Positions 44,676 to 53,763 of a stretch of 64,000 nt of DNA are shown here, in pieces. The stretch lies in NCBI RefSeq assembly GCF_018449635.1, contig NZ_JAAVUV010000007.1:186001-250000 (forward strand). The letters are read 5' to 3'. The translations under genes and the position numbers were made by a program. Numbering within the stretch: the stretch's first letter is position 1; every line of letters starts with the position of its first letter. The notes below the pieces were generated by a model. The model saw only the letters and a program-made list of their open reading frames with translations, was not told where the DNA came from and ran no database searches. The stretch is from Caballeronia sp. dw_276. GTDB lineage: Bacteria > Pseudomonadota > Gammaproteobacteria > Burkholderiales > Burkholderiaceae.

Positions 44676-45794
44676 ATGAGAAAAAAACTTGCAGTAATCC
44701 TTCCTATCGTGGCGACCGCGTCTGCCACCGCATCCATCGCGCACGCACAGAGCACGGTGACGCTATACGGACTTCTGGAAGACGGCGTCGACGTCGTCAG
44801 CAACGTCCAGGGCAATCGCCTGTTTCAACTCGCGTCCGGTGTGACCGCCGGCAGCCGCTGGGGGATGAGCGGCACGGAAAAACTCGGCGATGGTCTCTCC
44901 GTCATCTTCCGCCTGGAAAGCGGCTTCAATATCAACTCCGGCAGGCTTGGCAGCGGCCTGGCATTTTCGCGTAACGCGTACGCCGGCCTCGAAAGCGCGC
45001 AGGCGGGTACGGTGACGCTGGGTCGCCAGTGGGATTCGATCGTCGATTTCGTCGAGCCTTATACGCTCAACGGGAATGTCGGCGGTTATTACTTCGCGCA
45101 TCCAAACGATATGGACAACACCGATAACGGCTTTCCGATCGCGAACGCGGTGAAATATCGGAGTCCGACTGTTGCGGGCTTCACGTTCGGCGGACTTTAT
45201 TCACTAGGCGGAATCGCTGGAAAATTTTCCGATAACGCCACGTTCAGCGCAGGCGCGACATACGCGGCCGGCCCTTTCAGCGCGGGCGTCGCTTATTTGC
45301 GGATCAACGATCCGGGCGTGTCCACGCAGGGTTACCAGAACTATCCCGGCTTCACCAATTCGGTCTATGGCGACTACCTGACGGCGGCGCGCGCGCAGCG
45401 CGTGCTGGGTGTCGGCGCTTCGTATCAAGTGCTCGGATCGCTGCGCGTGCTCGCCGATTTCACGAACACGATCTTCCAGCAAGGCAGCGCCGGACACGAT
45501 GCGACCTTCCAGAACTACGAATTGTCCGGGCTCTACACGCCAACCCCGGCAATCACCATCGGTGCAGGTTATACGTACACGACGGGCCGCGATCATGCGA
45601 CGGGCGCTCAGCCGAAATACAACCAGTTCAATCTGACGGCTGAATATGCGTTGTCGAAGCGCACCTCGGTGTACGCGATGGGCGCTTACCAAAAGGCCGC
45701 CGGTGACGCGAACGCAGCACAGATTGCCGGATTCAATCCGTCGAGCAACCAGAAACAAGCAGTGGGTCGTTTGGGAATCCGCAGCATGTTCTGA
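44676..45794 (+). CDS. General porin (Gram-negative, OmpC-like)
   Basis: A 372-residue trimeric porin. The signal peptide (RKKLAVILPIVATASATASI, cleavage after AHA) leads to QSTVTLYGLLEDGVDVVSN, the typical first strand in Burkholderiaceae porins, then GSRWGMSGTEKLGDGLSVIF and the final strand VGRLGIRSMF with a C-terminal phenylalanine. It forms a diffusion pore in the outer membrane. The ATG at 44676 is chosen because it starts the signal peptide. Confidence 0.94.
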   Translation: MRKKLAVILPIVATASATASIAHAQSTVTLYGLLEDGVDVVSNVQGNRLFQLASGVTAGSRWGMSGTEKLGDGLSVIFRLESGFNINSGRLGSGLAFSRNAYAGLESAQAGTVTLGRQWDSIVDFVEPYTLNGNVGGYYFAHPNDMDNTDNGFPIANAVKYRSPTVAGFTFGGLYSLGGIAGKFSDNATFSAGATYAAGPFSAGVAYLRINDPGVSTQGYQNYPGFTNSVYGDYLTAARAQRVLGVGASYQVLGSLRVLADFTNTIFQQGSAGHDATFQNYELSGLYTPTPAITIGAGYTYTTGRDHATGAQPKYNQFNLTAEYALSKRTSVYAMGAYQKAAGDANAAQIAGFNPSSNQKQAVGRLGIRSMF

Positions 45795-45969
45795 TCGGTG
45801 CAGGCGGGCGCTTAAAAGTGCTCGCGCTCAAGTGCTTTTCAGCTACGGGTTATCCCACCCCTACATTCCACCGCCGCCATGCCGTAAATGAGTCAGGCAT
45901 GGCGTTCGGCAGCGCCCCAACGCCGCACATATTCAAATACTCGGTTCAACACAGGCGACGGCGGTAGAC

Positions 45970-47523
45970 ATGAAAAAGATGACGTTGAATCAAAAGCTCG
46001 GATCGATGATCGCCGTGCTTTGGCTCGGACTTGTAGCAATCGGGTTCATTGGGGCGTGGCAAAGCCGTTCGGCCACGCTCGATGACCGGCGCGATCAACT
46101 CAAGGCGCTCGTTGCACAAGGCGTGAGCACGACGGCGCATTTCCAGAGCCTCGCCGCCAACAAGACAATCTCCGAAGACGAAGCGAAAAAGCGCGCACTC
46201 GATGTCCTCGCCTCCATGCGATACGGCACCGACGGCTACATCTCGGTCAACGACTCGCGCCCCGTCATGATCATGCATCCGATCAAACCAGCGCTGAACG
46301 GCCAGAATCTGGCAGGTTTTGCCGACCCGGCGGGCAACAAACTCTTCGTCAATATCGTCAATGCGGGTAATTCGACGCCCGAAGGCGGTTTCATCAGTTA
46401 TTTGTGGTCGAAGCCCGGCAGCGAAAAACCCGTGCCAAAGATCAGCTTCGCAAATCACTTCGTGCCATGGGACTGGTACATCGTGACAGGTATGTACACC
46501 GACGATATCCAGAGCGCGTTCTACGCGAGCGCATTGCGCTGGTTTGCGATTACGACGGTGCTCGGCGTGCTGGCGTCGCTGGCAATGTTGCTCGTGCTGC
46601 GCAGTATCAAACGTGAACTCGGCGGCGATCCGTCGATTGCAGTTAGCGCGGCGCAACGCATTGCGCGCGGCGACCTGACCACGCACGTGCCGCTCGCCGC
46701 CGGCGATTCACACAGCCTGATGTATGCGCTGAGCGAAATGCAAAGTGGCCTGGTCGAGACCGTCTCGCGGGTTCGCGCCGGGACTGAGAACATCAATGTG
46801 GGGGCGTCGGAGATTGCCGCCGGCAACACCGATCTGTCGCAGCGGACGGAACAGCAAGCCGCCGCGCTCGTGCAAACGGCATCGAGCATGGACGAGATGA
46901 CTGCGAACGTGAAGCAGAACGCCGATAGCGCCACGCAAGCGGCCAAGCTCGCAGGCGAAGCGGCCAATGTCGCCCAGCGCGGCAGCGGCGTGGTCGAAGA
47001 AGTCATCCACACCATGACGCGCATTACCGAAAGCTCGAAGCAGATCGGCGACATCATCGGCGTGATCGACGGCATTGCGTTTCAGACCAATATTCTCGCG
47101 CTGAACGCTGCGGTTGAAGCAGCTCGGGCGGGGGAACAAGGACGCGGCTTCGCGGTCGTGGCAGCGGAAGTTCGCAGCCTCGCGCAACGCTCGGCGACGG
47201 CCGCGAAAGAGATCAAGGCGCTGATCGGGACATCGACGGATACGGTGAAAGAAGGTGCATCGCTGGTAAGCAACGCGGGAGCCACGATGGGTGAGATCGT
47301 CAGCTCCGTGCGTCGCGTGAACGAGATTCTGGATGAAATCAGCCACGCTTCGAATGAGCAAAGCGCGGGTATCGAACAGGTGAATCGCGCGGTGGGCGAG
47401 ATGGATCAGGTCACGCAGCAGAATGCGGCGCTGGTTGAAGAGGCAGCGGCCGCAGCGCATTCGCTGAAGGATCAAGTCGATGTATTGCGCGAAGCGATCG
47501 GGAGCTTTTCGCTGCCGGCTTGA
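45970..47523 (+). CDS. Methyl-accepting chemotaxis protein with single Cache domain
   Basis: A 517-residue chemoreceptor. Membrane segment 1 ([17 protein letters not shown]) is followed by a periplasmic sCache_2-type domain ([19 protein letters not shown], then [34 protein letters not shown]), segment 2 near residues 180-205, HAMP and the signalling hairpin ([20 protein letters not shown]). It lacks a CheR-binding pentapeptide at the C-terminus (ends FSLPA). The Cache type suggests small organic acids or amino acids as ligands. No che genes adjoin it. Confidence 0.95.
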   Translation: MKKMTLNQKLGSMIAVLWLGLVAIGFIGAWQSRSATLDDRRDQLKALVAQGVSTTAHFQSLAANKTISEDEAKKRALDVLASMRYGTDGYISVNDSRPVMIMHPIKPALNGQNLAGFADPAGNKLFVNIVNAGNSTPEGGFISYLWSKPGSEKPVPKISFANHFVPWDWYIVTGMYTDDIQSAFYASALRWFAITTVLGVLASLAMLLVLRSIKRELGGDPSIAVSAAQRIARGDLTTHVPLAAGDSHSLMYALSEMQSGLVETVSRVRAGTENINVGASEIAAGNTDLSQRTEQQAAALVQTASSMDEMTANVKQNADSATQAAKLAGEAANVAQRGSGVVEEVIHTMTRITESSKQIGDIIGVIDGIAFQTNILALNAAVEAARAGEQGRGFAVVAAEVRSLAQRSATAAKEIKALIGTSTDTVKEGASLVSNAGATMGEIVSSVRRVNEILDEISHASNEQSAGIEQVNRAVGEMDQVTQQNAALVEEAAAAAHSLKDQVDVLREAIGSFSLPA

Positions 47524-47541
47524 AAATGATTCGGGCAGCGG

Positions 47542-48030
47542 TTATTCCCAGAACCCTTCATGCACGACCGCCGCTTCATCTTCAATCAGCGGCCCGACCA
47601 CACTGACCTCTCGCTGCCCGCGCGCGAACACTTCGCGGCACGGCAGCGAGAAAGTCGGATTCTCCGGATGATCCCCGGTGATCTCCAGCAAGCGTCGCTC
47701 GGACATTGCATACACCACGCGACCAATGTTGCACCAGTAGATCGCGCCCGAGCACATGCAACACGGCTCGGCATTCGTATAAAGCGTGCACTTCAGCAAC
47801 TGCTCCGGCGACAGATCCTTCGCCGCCTGCGCGGCGGCGCGCAACTCGGCGTGCTGGGTGGGGTCGCCCAGCGGTGGCATCGAATTGTTCCCGGCTTGCG
47901 CGACGATCTGACCATGTTCATTGGCGATGAGCGCGGCGAACGGATGACGTCCATCGCGCCTGGACTTCTCCGAGAGCGCGATCACCTCGCGCAGCAATGC
48001 CATGTCGCGTTCGTTTGCGTGTTCGTCCAT
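47542..48030 (-). CDS. Nucleoside/base deaminase (CDA fold)
   Basis: A 162-residue zinc deaminase with the canonical HAE (QHAELRAAAQAAKDL) and PCxxC (YTNAEPCCMCSGAIYW) motifs. The C-terminal part (HPENPTFSLPCREVFARG) resembles guanine or other nucleobase deaminases more than the tRNA adenosine deaminase TadA. The ATG at 48028-48030 has AGGGAC upstream; a start seven codons earlier is possible. It lies 14 bases downstream of the esterase gene on the same strand and could share its transcript. Confidence 0.9.
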   Translation of the reverse strand: MDEHANERDMALLREVIALSEKSRRDGRHPFAALIANEHGQIVAQAGNNSMPPLGDPTQHAELRAAAQAAKDLSPEQLLKCTLYTNAEPCCMCSGAIYWCNIGRVVYAMSERRLLEITGDHPENPTFSLPCREVFARGQREVSVVGPLIEDEAAVVHEGFWE

Positions 48031-48043
48031 AGTGTCCCTTCGT

Positions 48044-49045
48044 TTAAGCATGCATCGGATGATCGAGAAAAAAGCGCATCATGGCCGCGCTTGCATCAGG
48101 GCCGCTTGCGTCCGTGTATGAACCTCGTGCGCTTCCGCCTGCCCAGGCGTGCGGCGCGCCGTGGATGAGCCACGACTCGGCATCCACGCCATCCGCCGAT
48201 TTCACGCGTTCGACGGTGCTCCTGCGTTTGCCGGAGTCGGCGCGCGAGGCGTCTTCGAAAACCACTGCCTGGCCGCCGAACGGTCGCAATAACTCGCCGG
48301 CGTTGGACGGATGCACGGTTGTATCGGCGTCGCCATGAAACACGATCATCGGCCGCTTTGGCGATTCTGCATTCTGAGCGCGCGATGTCCTGCCGCCACG
48401 CATGGCCGCGAGCGCCGACTGCAGATCGTGCGCGGAACCTGCCGCGAGCCCGGAATGCACGCAGGCGGCGGCGTAAAGATCGGGATAGTCGCGGATCATG
48501 ATTGCGGCCATCGCCCCGCCCGCCGATAAACCCGCCACATACACGCGCGCCGGATCGACCGCGTGCTTCGCCATGACGTCGCGCGTGATGCCCGCGATCA
48601 AAGACGGCTCGCCGGAATCGCGCCGCTGATCCGCAGGCTTGAACCAGTTCCAGCACTTGGACGCATTCGCCTGTTGCGGCTGCACCGGGTACACCACCAT
48701 GCACCCGTCGCGTTCGGCCAGCGCATTCATTTGCGTGCCGGCAGCGAAGTCATCGGCGTCTTGCGTGCAGCCGTGAAGCATCACGACGAGCGGCATTGGC
48801 TGCCCGTTGTACTGCGCGGGGACGTACAACTTGTACGTCCTGTGTCCCGCCGCGTTCGCATAAGAATGCGTGCTGAATGCGCCGGGTGTTGGCGCTGCCG
48901 GTTGAGCAGGCGGTGCTTGAGATGCCAAAGGCGCCTGCCCTCCCAGAATGCCCTGCAGCGCCGCGGTCGCTTCCTTCGGCCCGCGTGTGCGCAGCAGCTT
49001 CATTGCGTCCTGCATCGAATGCAGAAATCCATCGTCGAGTTTCAT
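48044..49045 (-). CDS. PHB-depolymerase-type alpha/beta-hydrolase (esterase)
   Basis: A 333-residue PHB depolymerase-family (LpqC-like) esterase. The oxyanion region is VVMLHGCTQDADDFAAGTQM, the nucleophile lies in YVAGLSAGGAMAAIM, and the aspartate and histidine are in FHGDADTTVHPSN and WLIHGAPHAWAGG. The N-terminus (about 80 residues) carries no signal peptide, so it is likely cytoplasmic. It is 29 bases downstream of an RHH regulator gene. The true substrate may be short esters, phenolic esters or PHB oligomers. Confidence 0.9.
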   Translation of the reverse strand: MKLDDGFLHSMQDAMKLLRTRGPKEATAALQGILGGQAPLASQAPPAQPAAPTPGAFSTHSYANAAGHRTYKLYVPAQYNGQPMPLVVMLHGCTQDADDFAAGTQMNALAERDGCMVVYPVQPQQANASKCWNWFKPADQRRDSGEPSLIAGITRDVMAKHAVDPARVYVAGLSAGGAMAAIMIRDYPDLYAAACVHSGLAAGSAHDLQSALAAMRGGRTSRAQNAESPKRPMIVFHGDADTTVHPSNAGELLRPFGGQAVVFEDASRADSGKRRSTVERVKSADGVDAESWLIHGAPHAWAGGSARGSYTDASGPDASAAMMRFFLDHPMHA

Positions 49046-49074
49046 TGTCTTTTCCTTGATGCGTCGTTAAACGC

Positions 49075-49491
49075 TTATCCGATCCGGCCAGCCAGCGCTG
49101 ATTTCACCGCAGGCGAGGCGTGGAACGCGCCGAGCACCACGATCGATGCAATCGTCTCCAGCGCGAGTTCAGGCGTGACATCGGCGGCGATGCTTGCAAG
49201 CCCCAGCACCTGGATGTCGAAACGCTCGCCGGCGTCACGCGCAGCTTCCAGATCGCGTTTCGAAAAATGCTGCATGCCGAGCACCAGCGCGCGGCGAGTG
49301 ACCGTTTCGTTTACGACATTCGCGTGCGTTGCCAACTGGTTGCGGATCGCAGTGCGAATCAGGTCCGTACGGTTCGAATAGAAACCTTCTTCCACCAGTA
49401 AATCGATCTGCCCCAGGTCGATGGGGCCCAGATTGATCGTGATTTTCTCGGTCTCGCCACCTTTTGGTCGAACCACCTCTAACTTTTGCAT
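49075..49491 (-). CDS. Ribbon-helix-helix (CopG-like) transcriptional regulator
   Basis: A 138-residue protein. The N-terminal RHH DNA-binding fold reads EKITINLGPIDLGQIDLLVE and then GFYSNRTDLIRTAIRNQL; the C-terminal half (FSKRDLEAARDAGERFDIQV) is of unknown function. It starts the operon with the esterase and probably represses it and itself. Two palindromes lie immediately upstream of it (49509-49532 and 49552-49567). Confidence 0.85.
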   Translation of the reverse strand: MQKLEVVRPKGGETEKITINLGPIDLGQIDLLVEEGFYSNRTDLIRTAIRNQLATHANVVNETVTRRALVLGMQHFSKRDLEAARDAGERFDIQVLGLASIAADVTPELALETIASIVVLGAFHASPAVKSALAGRIG

Positions 49492-49508
49492 CGCTTTTTT
49501 TCCTTCCC

Positions 49509-49532
49509 ATTACCATCCCATGAGATGGTTAT
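49509..49532 (-). promoter_or_regulatory. Probable RHH operator, site 1
   Basis: A near-perfect palindrome, ATTACCATC-CCATGA-GATGGTTAT, one mismatch in nine-base arms, located about 20 bases before the RHH regulator's ATG. RHH repressors usually bind such short inverted repeats in their own promoter. Confidence 0.55.
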
Positions 49533-49551
49533 AGGCTGGTTTTTGCGTCGC

Positions 49552-49567
49552 GTCAAATTATTTTGAC
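49552..49567. promoter_or_regulatory. Second palindrome upstream of the RHH operon
   Basis: A perfect six-base-arm inverted repeat, GTCAAA-TTAT-TTTGAC, in an AT-rich stretch. It may be a second operator or overlap a -35 element (TTGAC). Confidence 0.45.
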
Positions 49568-49857
49568 TTTTTAAGGATATAAGCGCGAACGGAAGGTCCC
49601 GGGTACGGGCAATGCTGAAGCTAATCCCGTAGTCCTATTCTTTTCCTCGTGGTGACGTTGCTGCGAGTTCGCCAAAGCACTTCATACGCTTTGAGATCCG
49701 GGCGCCCTTGGCTGGGTGCAGCGTGGCTGTAAAAGCGTTGCCGCCCGGAGTAATTCGACACGTTCGATTTGTTTTTTGTCGCGATGATTCGCGGGCGTAA
49801 ACACGTCTGTAGATAAGACGACGCAGCACATCGACTCAACCTCAAGGAGATTCACCC

Positions 49858-50739
49858 ATGTTTGTACATAACAAACGCCTGCAATACACAGTACGCGTTG
49901 CTGCACCGAATCCCGGTCTCGCGAACTTGATGCTGGAACAGTTCGGCGGATCGCAAGGAGAACTCGCGGCTGCGTGCCGCTACTTCACGCAAGCAGTTGG
50001 TGAGGACGATCCGGGCCGCAAGGACCTCTTGTTCGATATCGCCACTGAAGAACTAAGCCATCTGGAGATCATCGGTTCGATCGTCGCGATGCTGAACAAA
50101 GGCGCGAAGGGCCAACTCGCTGAAGGCGTGGAAGAAGAAGCCGAGTTGTACCGGTCGCTAACGGGCAACGGCAACGATTCGCATATCACGTCTCTGCTGT
50201 ATGGCGGCGGCCCCGCACTGACGAGTTCGGCGGGTGTGCCATGGACGGCTGCCTATATAGATACGATTGGCGAGCCGACCGCCGACCTGCGTTCGAACAT
50301 CGCGGCCGAAGCGCGCGCAAAGATCGTCTATGAACGCCTGATCAATCTCACCGATGATCCAGGCATCCGCGACACGCTGGGCTTTCTGATGACGCGCGAG
50401 ATCGCGCATCAAAAGTCTTTCGAAAAAGCGCTGCATTCCATCCAGCCGAATTTCCCGCAAGGAAAGTTGCCAGGCAAGCCGGAATTTACCAGCGTGTACT
50501 ACAACATGTCGCAAGGCACGGAACCGGCGTTACGCGGACCGTGGAATGAAGGCGCCGACTGGAAGTTCGTGGAAGATCCGCAACCGGCCGTAGATGGCGG
50601 TGACGGATTGGCGAGCGTGGGTGTGTCGGCGGAAGACATCGATGTTTTGCAAGCCATGGCTGCACGCACGGCATCGGATCCGAATTCAGATCCGACGACC
50701 GGTGCCGATCTTGGATCGGGACAAGCAACAGTGGTTTAA
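49858..50739 (+). CDS. Manganese-containing (non-heme) catalase
   Basis: A 293-residue dimanganese catalase. The helix bundle shows YFTQAVGEDDPGRKDLLFDI with the metal ligands in DIATEELSHLEIIGSIVAML, and a second half with the ligands near RAKIVYERLINL and FLMTREIAHQKSF. An AGGAG lies upstream of the ATG at 49858. It decomposes hydrogen peroxide and is distinct from the heme catalase KatE at 10904. The C-terminal about 70 residues are low-complexity. A terminator follows. Confidence 0.93.
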   Translation: MFVHNKRLQYTVRVAAPNPGLANLMLEQFGGSQGELAAACRYFTQAVGEDDPGRKDLLFDIATEELSHLEIIGSIVAMLNKGAKGQLAEGVEEEAELYRSLTGNGNDSHITSLLYGGGPALTSSAGVPWTAAYIDTIGEPTADLRSNIAAEARAKIVYERLINLTDDPGIRDTLGFLMTREIAHQKSFEKALHSIQPNFPQGKLPGKPEFTSVYYNMSQGTEPALRGPWNEGADWKFVEDPQPAVDGGDGLASVGVSAEDIDVLQAMAARTASDPNSDPTTGADLGSGQATVV

Positions 50740-50746
50740 GTGGCAT

Positions 50747-50780
50747 TACCCTTCCGGCCCCAAGCCGGAAGGGTATTTTT
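50747..50780 (+). terminator. Rho-independent terminator after the Mn-catalase
   Basis: A ten-base stem CCCTTCCGGC/GCCGGAAGGG (50749-50758 and 50764-50773) followed by TATTTTTAT. Confidence 0.85.
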
Positions 50781-50782
50781 AT

Positions 50783-52093
50783 CTAAACTTCGCCTTTCTC
50801 CGCTACGACGCGCTTCACCATGAACCAGTAGAACACCGCGGAACATCCCGCAATCAAGCCCCCCGAAATCAGGGCGATGGTGTATGACCCGGTTTTATCG
50901 ACGATAAAGCCCGCCACCACCGGCGAGAACGCCCCGCCAAAATACCCGCCAAAATTCTGGATTGCGCTCACGGAAGCGACCATGGATTTGGGCGCGACAT
51001 CCGATGCCAGCGCCCAGGCCGCTCCAATGATCGCTGCGAGAAACGCGAGACCGAGCGTCATCAGGGTGATCGTCATTCCCAGCGAGTCCACGAACGGAAT
51101 CGCAACCGCCGAAATTGCCGCGCCAATCGCGCAGATCACGATCCACATGCGCTTGGCATCGATAGGCGTCGCCATGCCGCGATCGACCATCTTCTTCGTC
51201 AGATAGCCAACGATGATCTCGCCCACCGCGCCGCCAATCCACGGAATGCTTGCGTAAATACCAAGTTGCACGAACGAAATATGAAATCGGTCGAGCAAAT
51301 ACAAAGGCAGGAAAACGAGGAATAGATTCCACAGCCAGATCGCGCAAAAGTAGCCGAGGATCATGCCCCACACGCTTCGATGCGTGAACAAGCCGCGCCA
51401 TTCGTGCGTTGAATTGCTGATCGACCGCTCGCGCCCGCCGCCGCCCGCCTCTATATAGGCGAACTCTTCTTTCGAAAGCCGTTTGCTTTGCTCCGGATTG
51501 CGGTACAGCAGCAGGAAGACGATAGCGAACACAATGCCGACCGCGCCCGCCACATGGAAGAGCGAACGCCAGCCGAATGCGACCATCAACGCAACGAGCA
51601 CGGCGGGCGCAAGCGCGGGTCCCCATTTCGACGATGAATCCCAGATCCCGGTTGCGAAACCGCGCTCCTTGTTCGGGAACCACGCGGCCGTGATTTTCGC
51701 GGAGGTCGGCCAGCATGGCGCTTCACCGACTGCGAGCAACGCGCGCATCACGAGCAAGCCGCTGACCGAGCCGACCACACCGGTCATATAGGTCGCGACG
51801 CTCCACCAGATCATTGCGACCGCATAGGCTTTTTTAGCGCCGAACCGGTCGATCACCCATCCCGCCGGCAATTGCATCACGGCGTAGGTCCATGCGAAGA
51901 CGGTGCCGAGCAAGCCAATCTGCGTACGCGATAAACCCAGTTCCCGGATCATTTCCGGCGCTGCAATGGAAAGACTTGCACGGTCGATGTAATTGATGAT
52001 GCCGCCGGCCACCAGCCAGATCAGCACGGTCCATCGAAAATTCATGCTGGTTGAGTTCGCCACGCCTATAGGTGATCCCAGCTTCTCAGCCAC
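50783..52093 (-). CDS. MFS transporter, ACS (anion:cation symporter) family-like
   Basis: A 436-residue, 12-segment major facilitator. It has IINYIDRASLSIAAPEMIRE in segment 1 and the loop motif WVIDRFGAKKAYAVAMIWWS, resembling glucarate, galactonate and other ACS sugar-acid transporters. I use the GTG at 52091-52093, preceded by GAGGAG; a longer frame begins at a GTG at 52145-52147 and may be wrong. It is convergent with the Mn-catalase and divergent from aroG. Substrate unknown. Confidence 0.87.
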   Translation of the reverse strand: MAEKLGSPIGVANSTSMNFRWTVLIWLVAGGIINYIDRASLSIAAPEMIRELGLSRTQIGLLGTVFAWTYAVMQLPAGWVIDRFGAKKAYAVAMIWWSVATYMTGVVGSVSGLLVMRALLAVGEAPCWPTSAKITAAWFPNKERGFATGIWDSSSKWGPALAPAVLVALMVAFGWRSLFHVAGAVGIVFAIVFLLLYRNPEQSKRLSKEEFAYIEAGGGGRERSISNSTHEWRGLFTHRSVWGMILGYFCAIWLWNLFLVFLPLYLLDRFHISFVQLGIYASIPWIGGAVGEIIVGYLTKKMVDRGMATPIDAKRMWIVICAIGAAISAVAIPFVDSLGMTITLMTLGLAFLAAIIGAAWALASDVAPKSMVASVSAIQNFGGYFGGAFSPVVAGFIVDKTGSYTIALISGGLIAGCSAVFYWFMVKRVVAEKGEV

Positions 52094-52260
52094 GTCCGTC
52101 TCCTCGTCTACGCGATTGACGTCCTTTTTTGGGACGCGAAGAGTCACACTATATTCAGCAAGCGCTTCACATTACAGCCGCGTTAACCCGCCCGGTAGCG
52201 CGCCGGGATCGGCACAAATGCGATAATCGCGGACTCAGCCCAGTTCCGGAGAACCCCACA

Positions 52261-53379
52261 ATGAGCCGCCTCGACAACCCATTCCACGACCAGGAGGCCG
52301 GCCGTGCCGACGCGACCCAGGACACGACGCGCATTGACGATGTCCGCATCGGCGCCGTCCGTCCGCTGATCTCGCCGGCGCTGCTGCAAGACGACCTGCC
52401 CGTGACCCCGTCCGTGCAGACGCTGGTGGAACGAAGCCGCGTCGAAATCGCGGATATTCTGCAAGGCCGCGATGACCGGCTGGTCGTCGTGGTTGGCCCG
52501 TGCTCGATCCATGATCACGATCAGGCGATCGAATATGCGCAGCACTTGAAAACCGCCGCTAACGCTTTGCGCGACGATTTGCTGATCGTCATGCGCGTGT
52601 ATTTTGAAAAGCCGCGCACGACCGTGGGCTGGAAAGGTTATATCAACGACCCCTTGCTCGATGGCACGTTCCGCATCAACGAAGGGCTTCGCCGCGCGCG
52701 CCAGTTGCTGCTCGATATCGGCAACATGGGGCTGCCTACGGGCACCGAGTTCCTCGATCTGCTGAGCCCGCAATACATCGCGGATCTGATCGCGTGGGGC
52801 GCAATCGGCGCGCGTACTACGGAGAGCCAGAGTCATCGGCAACTGGCTTCAGGCCTGAGCTGCCCGATCGGATTCAAGAACGGCACTGACGGCGGCGTGC
52901 AGATCGCGGCGGACGCAATCGTCGCGGCTGCGGCAAGCCATGCGTTCATGGGCATGACCAAGATGGGCATGGCCGCCATCTTCGAAACGCGGGGCAACGC
53001 GGATGCACACGTCATCTTGCGCGGCGGCAAGAAAGGCCCGAACTACGATCGCGAAGGCGTCGCGGTTGCATGCGCCGCATTGAAAGACGTCGGCTTGCGC
53101 GAGCAGGTGATGATCGATTGCTCGCATGCGAACTCGGGCAAGTCGCATCTGCGCCAGGTTGAAGTCGGCGAAGATATCGCGCGTCAATTGAACGATGGCG
53201 ACAAGCGGATCATCGGCGTGATGATCGAAAGCCATCTGGAAGAAGGACGCCAGGATTTGAAACCGGGCGTGCCGTTGCGCAAGGGTGTATCGATTACCGA
53301 CGCATGTCTCGCATGGACGCAGACCGAACCCGTGCTGCAGACGCTCGCAGCGGCCGTGCGCGAGCGCCGCAAGCATTGA
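52261..53379 (+). CDS. aroG: 3-deoxy-7-phosphoheptulonate synthase, class I
   Basis: A 372-residue DAHP synthase of the AroF/G/H type, the first enzyme of the shikimate pathway: phosphoenolpyruvate plus erythrose 4-phosphate to DAHP. Family segments visible are VVVVGPCSIHDHDQAIEYA, YFEKPRTTVGWKGYINDPLL, GARTTESQSHRQLASGLSCP and the C-terminal DCSHANSGKSHLRQ. Which amino acid inhibits it cannot be decided here. The ATG at 52261 is chosen over an upstream start because the family begins near it. Confidence 0.95.
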   Translation: MSRLDNPFHDQEAGRADATQDTTRIDDVRIGAVRPLISPALLQDDLPVTPSVQTLVERSRVEIADILQGRDDRLVVVVGPCSIHDHDQAIEYAQHLKTAANALRDDLLIVMRVYFEKPRTTVGWKGYINDPLLDGTFRINEGLRRARQLLLDIGNMGLPTGTEFLDLLSPQYIADLIAWGAIGARTTESQSHRQLASGLSCPIGFKNGTDGGVQIAADAIVAAAASHAFMGMTKMGMAAIFETRGNADAHVILRGGKKGPNYDREGVAVACAALKDVGLREQVMIDCSHANSGKSHLRQVEVGEDIARQLNDGDKRIIGVMIESHLEEGRQDLKPGVPLRKGVSITDACLAWTQTEPVLQTLAAAVRERRKH

Positions 53380-53763
53380 ATAATAAGCACTGACTGATCA
53401 ACGCGCCGGGGGCAGCTTTCCGGCGCGTTGCACGCCGCTACAAACAAGTATTTAGCAAGCAGCACACCCGATCCCGCCTGCATCCGCGCTTTAATCCCCT
53501 CGCCACTCCTGTCCGCAATGCCTGCCGCCAACACCGGCTTTTTCACTGCTTCACAACCAAATTCATTCGGCATAGACTGGGTCACCAAAACTCGGTCTCA
53601 AGTTGCAGAGGCCGGGTCTTCAGCATCATCAGCCGCTCGCTCATGCGTAGTAATGCGTAGCGCTGAGTCGTCTTGCATCAACCGTATTTCGTAGTGATCC
53701 GCAGATCGGACCGGCCTCGCCGGACCGGTTCGTGTCCACCAACGTACGAACGAGGCGACACTG
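53380..53763. other. Intergenic region; possible gene remnant on the minus strand
   Basis: About 380 bases between aroG and the APC permease gene. On the minus strand a stretch at about 53392-53575 reads with coding-like codon use (for example GCEAVKKPVLAAGIADRSGE) but continues antisense into aroG. I could not match it to a family; it may be a decayed gene end or chance. Confidence 0.3.

Larger units (their letters stand above)
49492..49857. other. Intergenic region between the RHH regulator and the Mn-catalase
   Basis: About 365 bases between divergent genes. The part nearest the RHH gene holds two operator-like palindromes described separately. The remainder, up to the AGGAG before the catalase, contains no frame or RNA that I could support; the minus-strand frames here look like noise. 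Confidence 0.45.

Noticed and set aside
53428..53694. 88-residue plus-strand frame between aroG and the APC permease
   Set aside because: Ser/Ala-rich with no domain or ribosome site; judged less likely than the minus-strand remnant in the same place.
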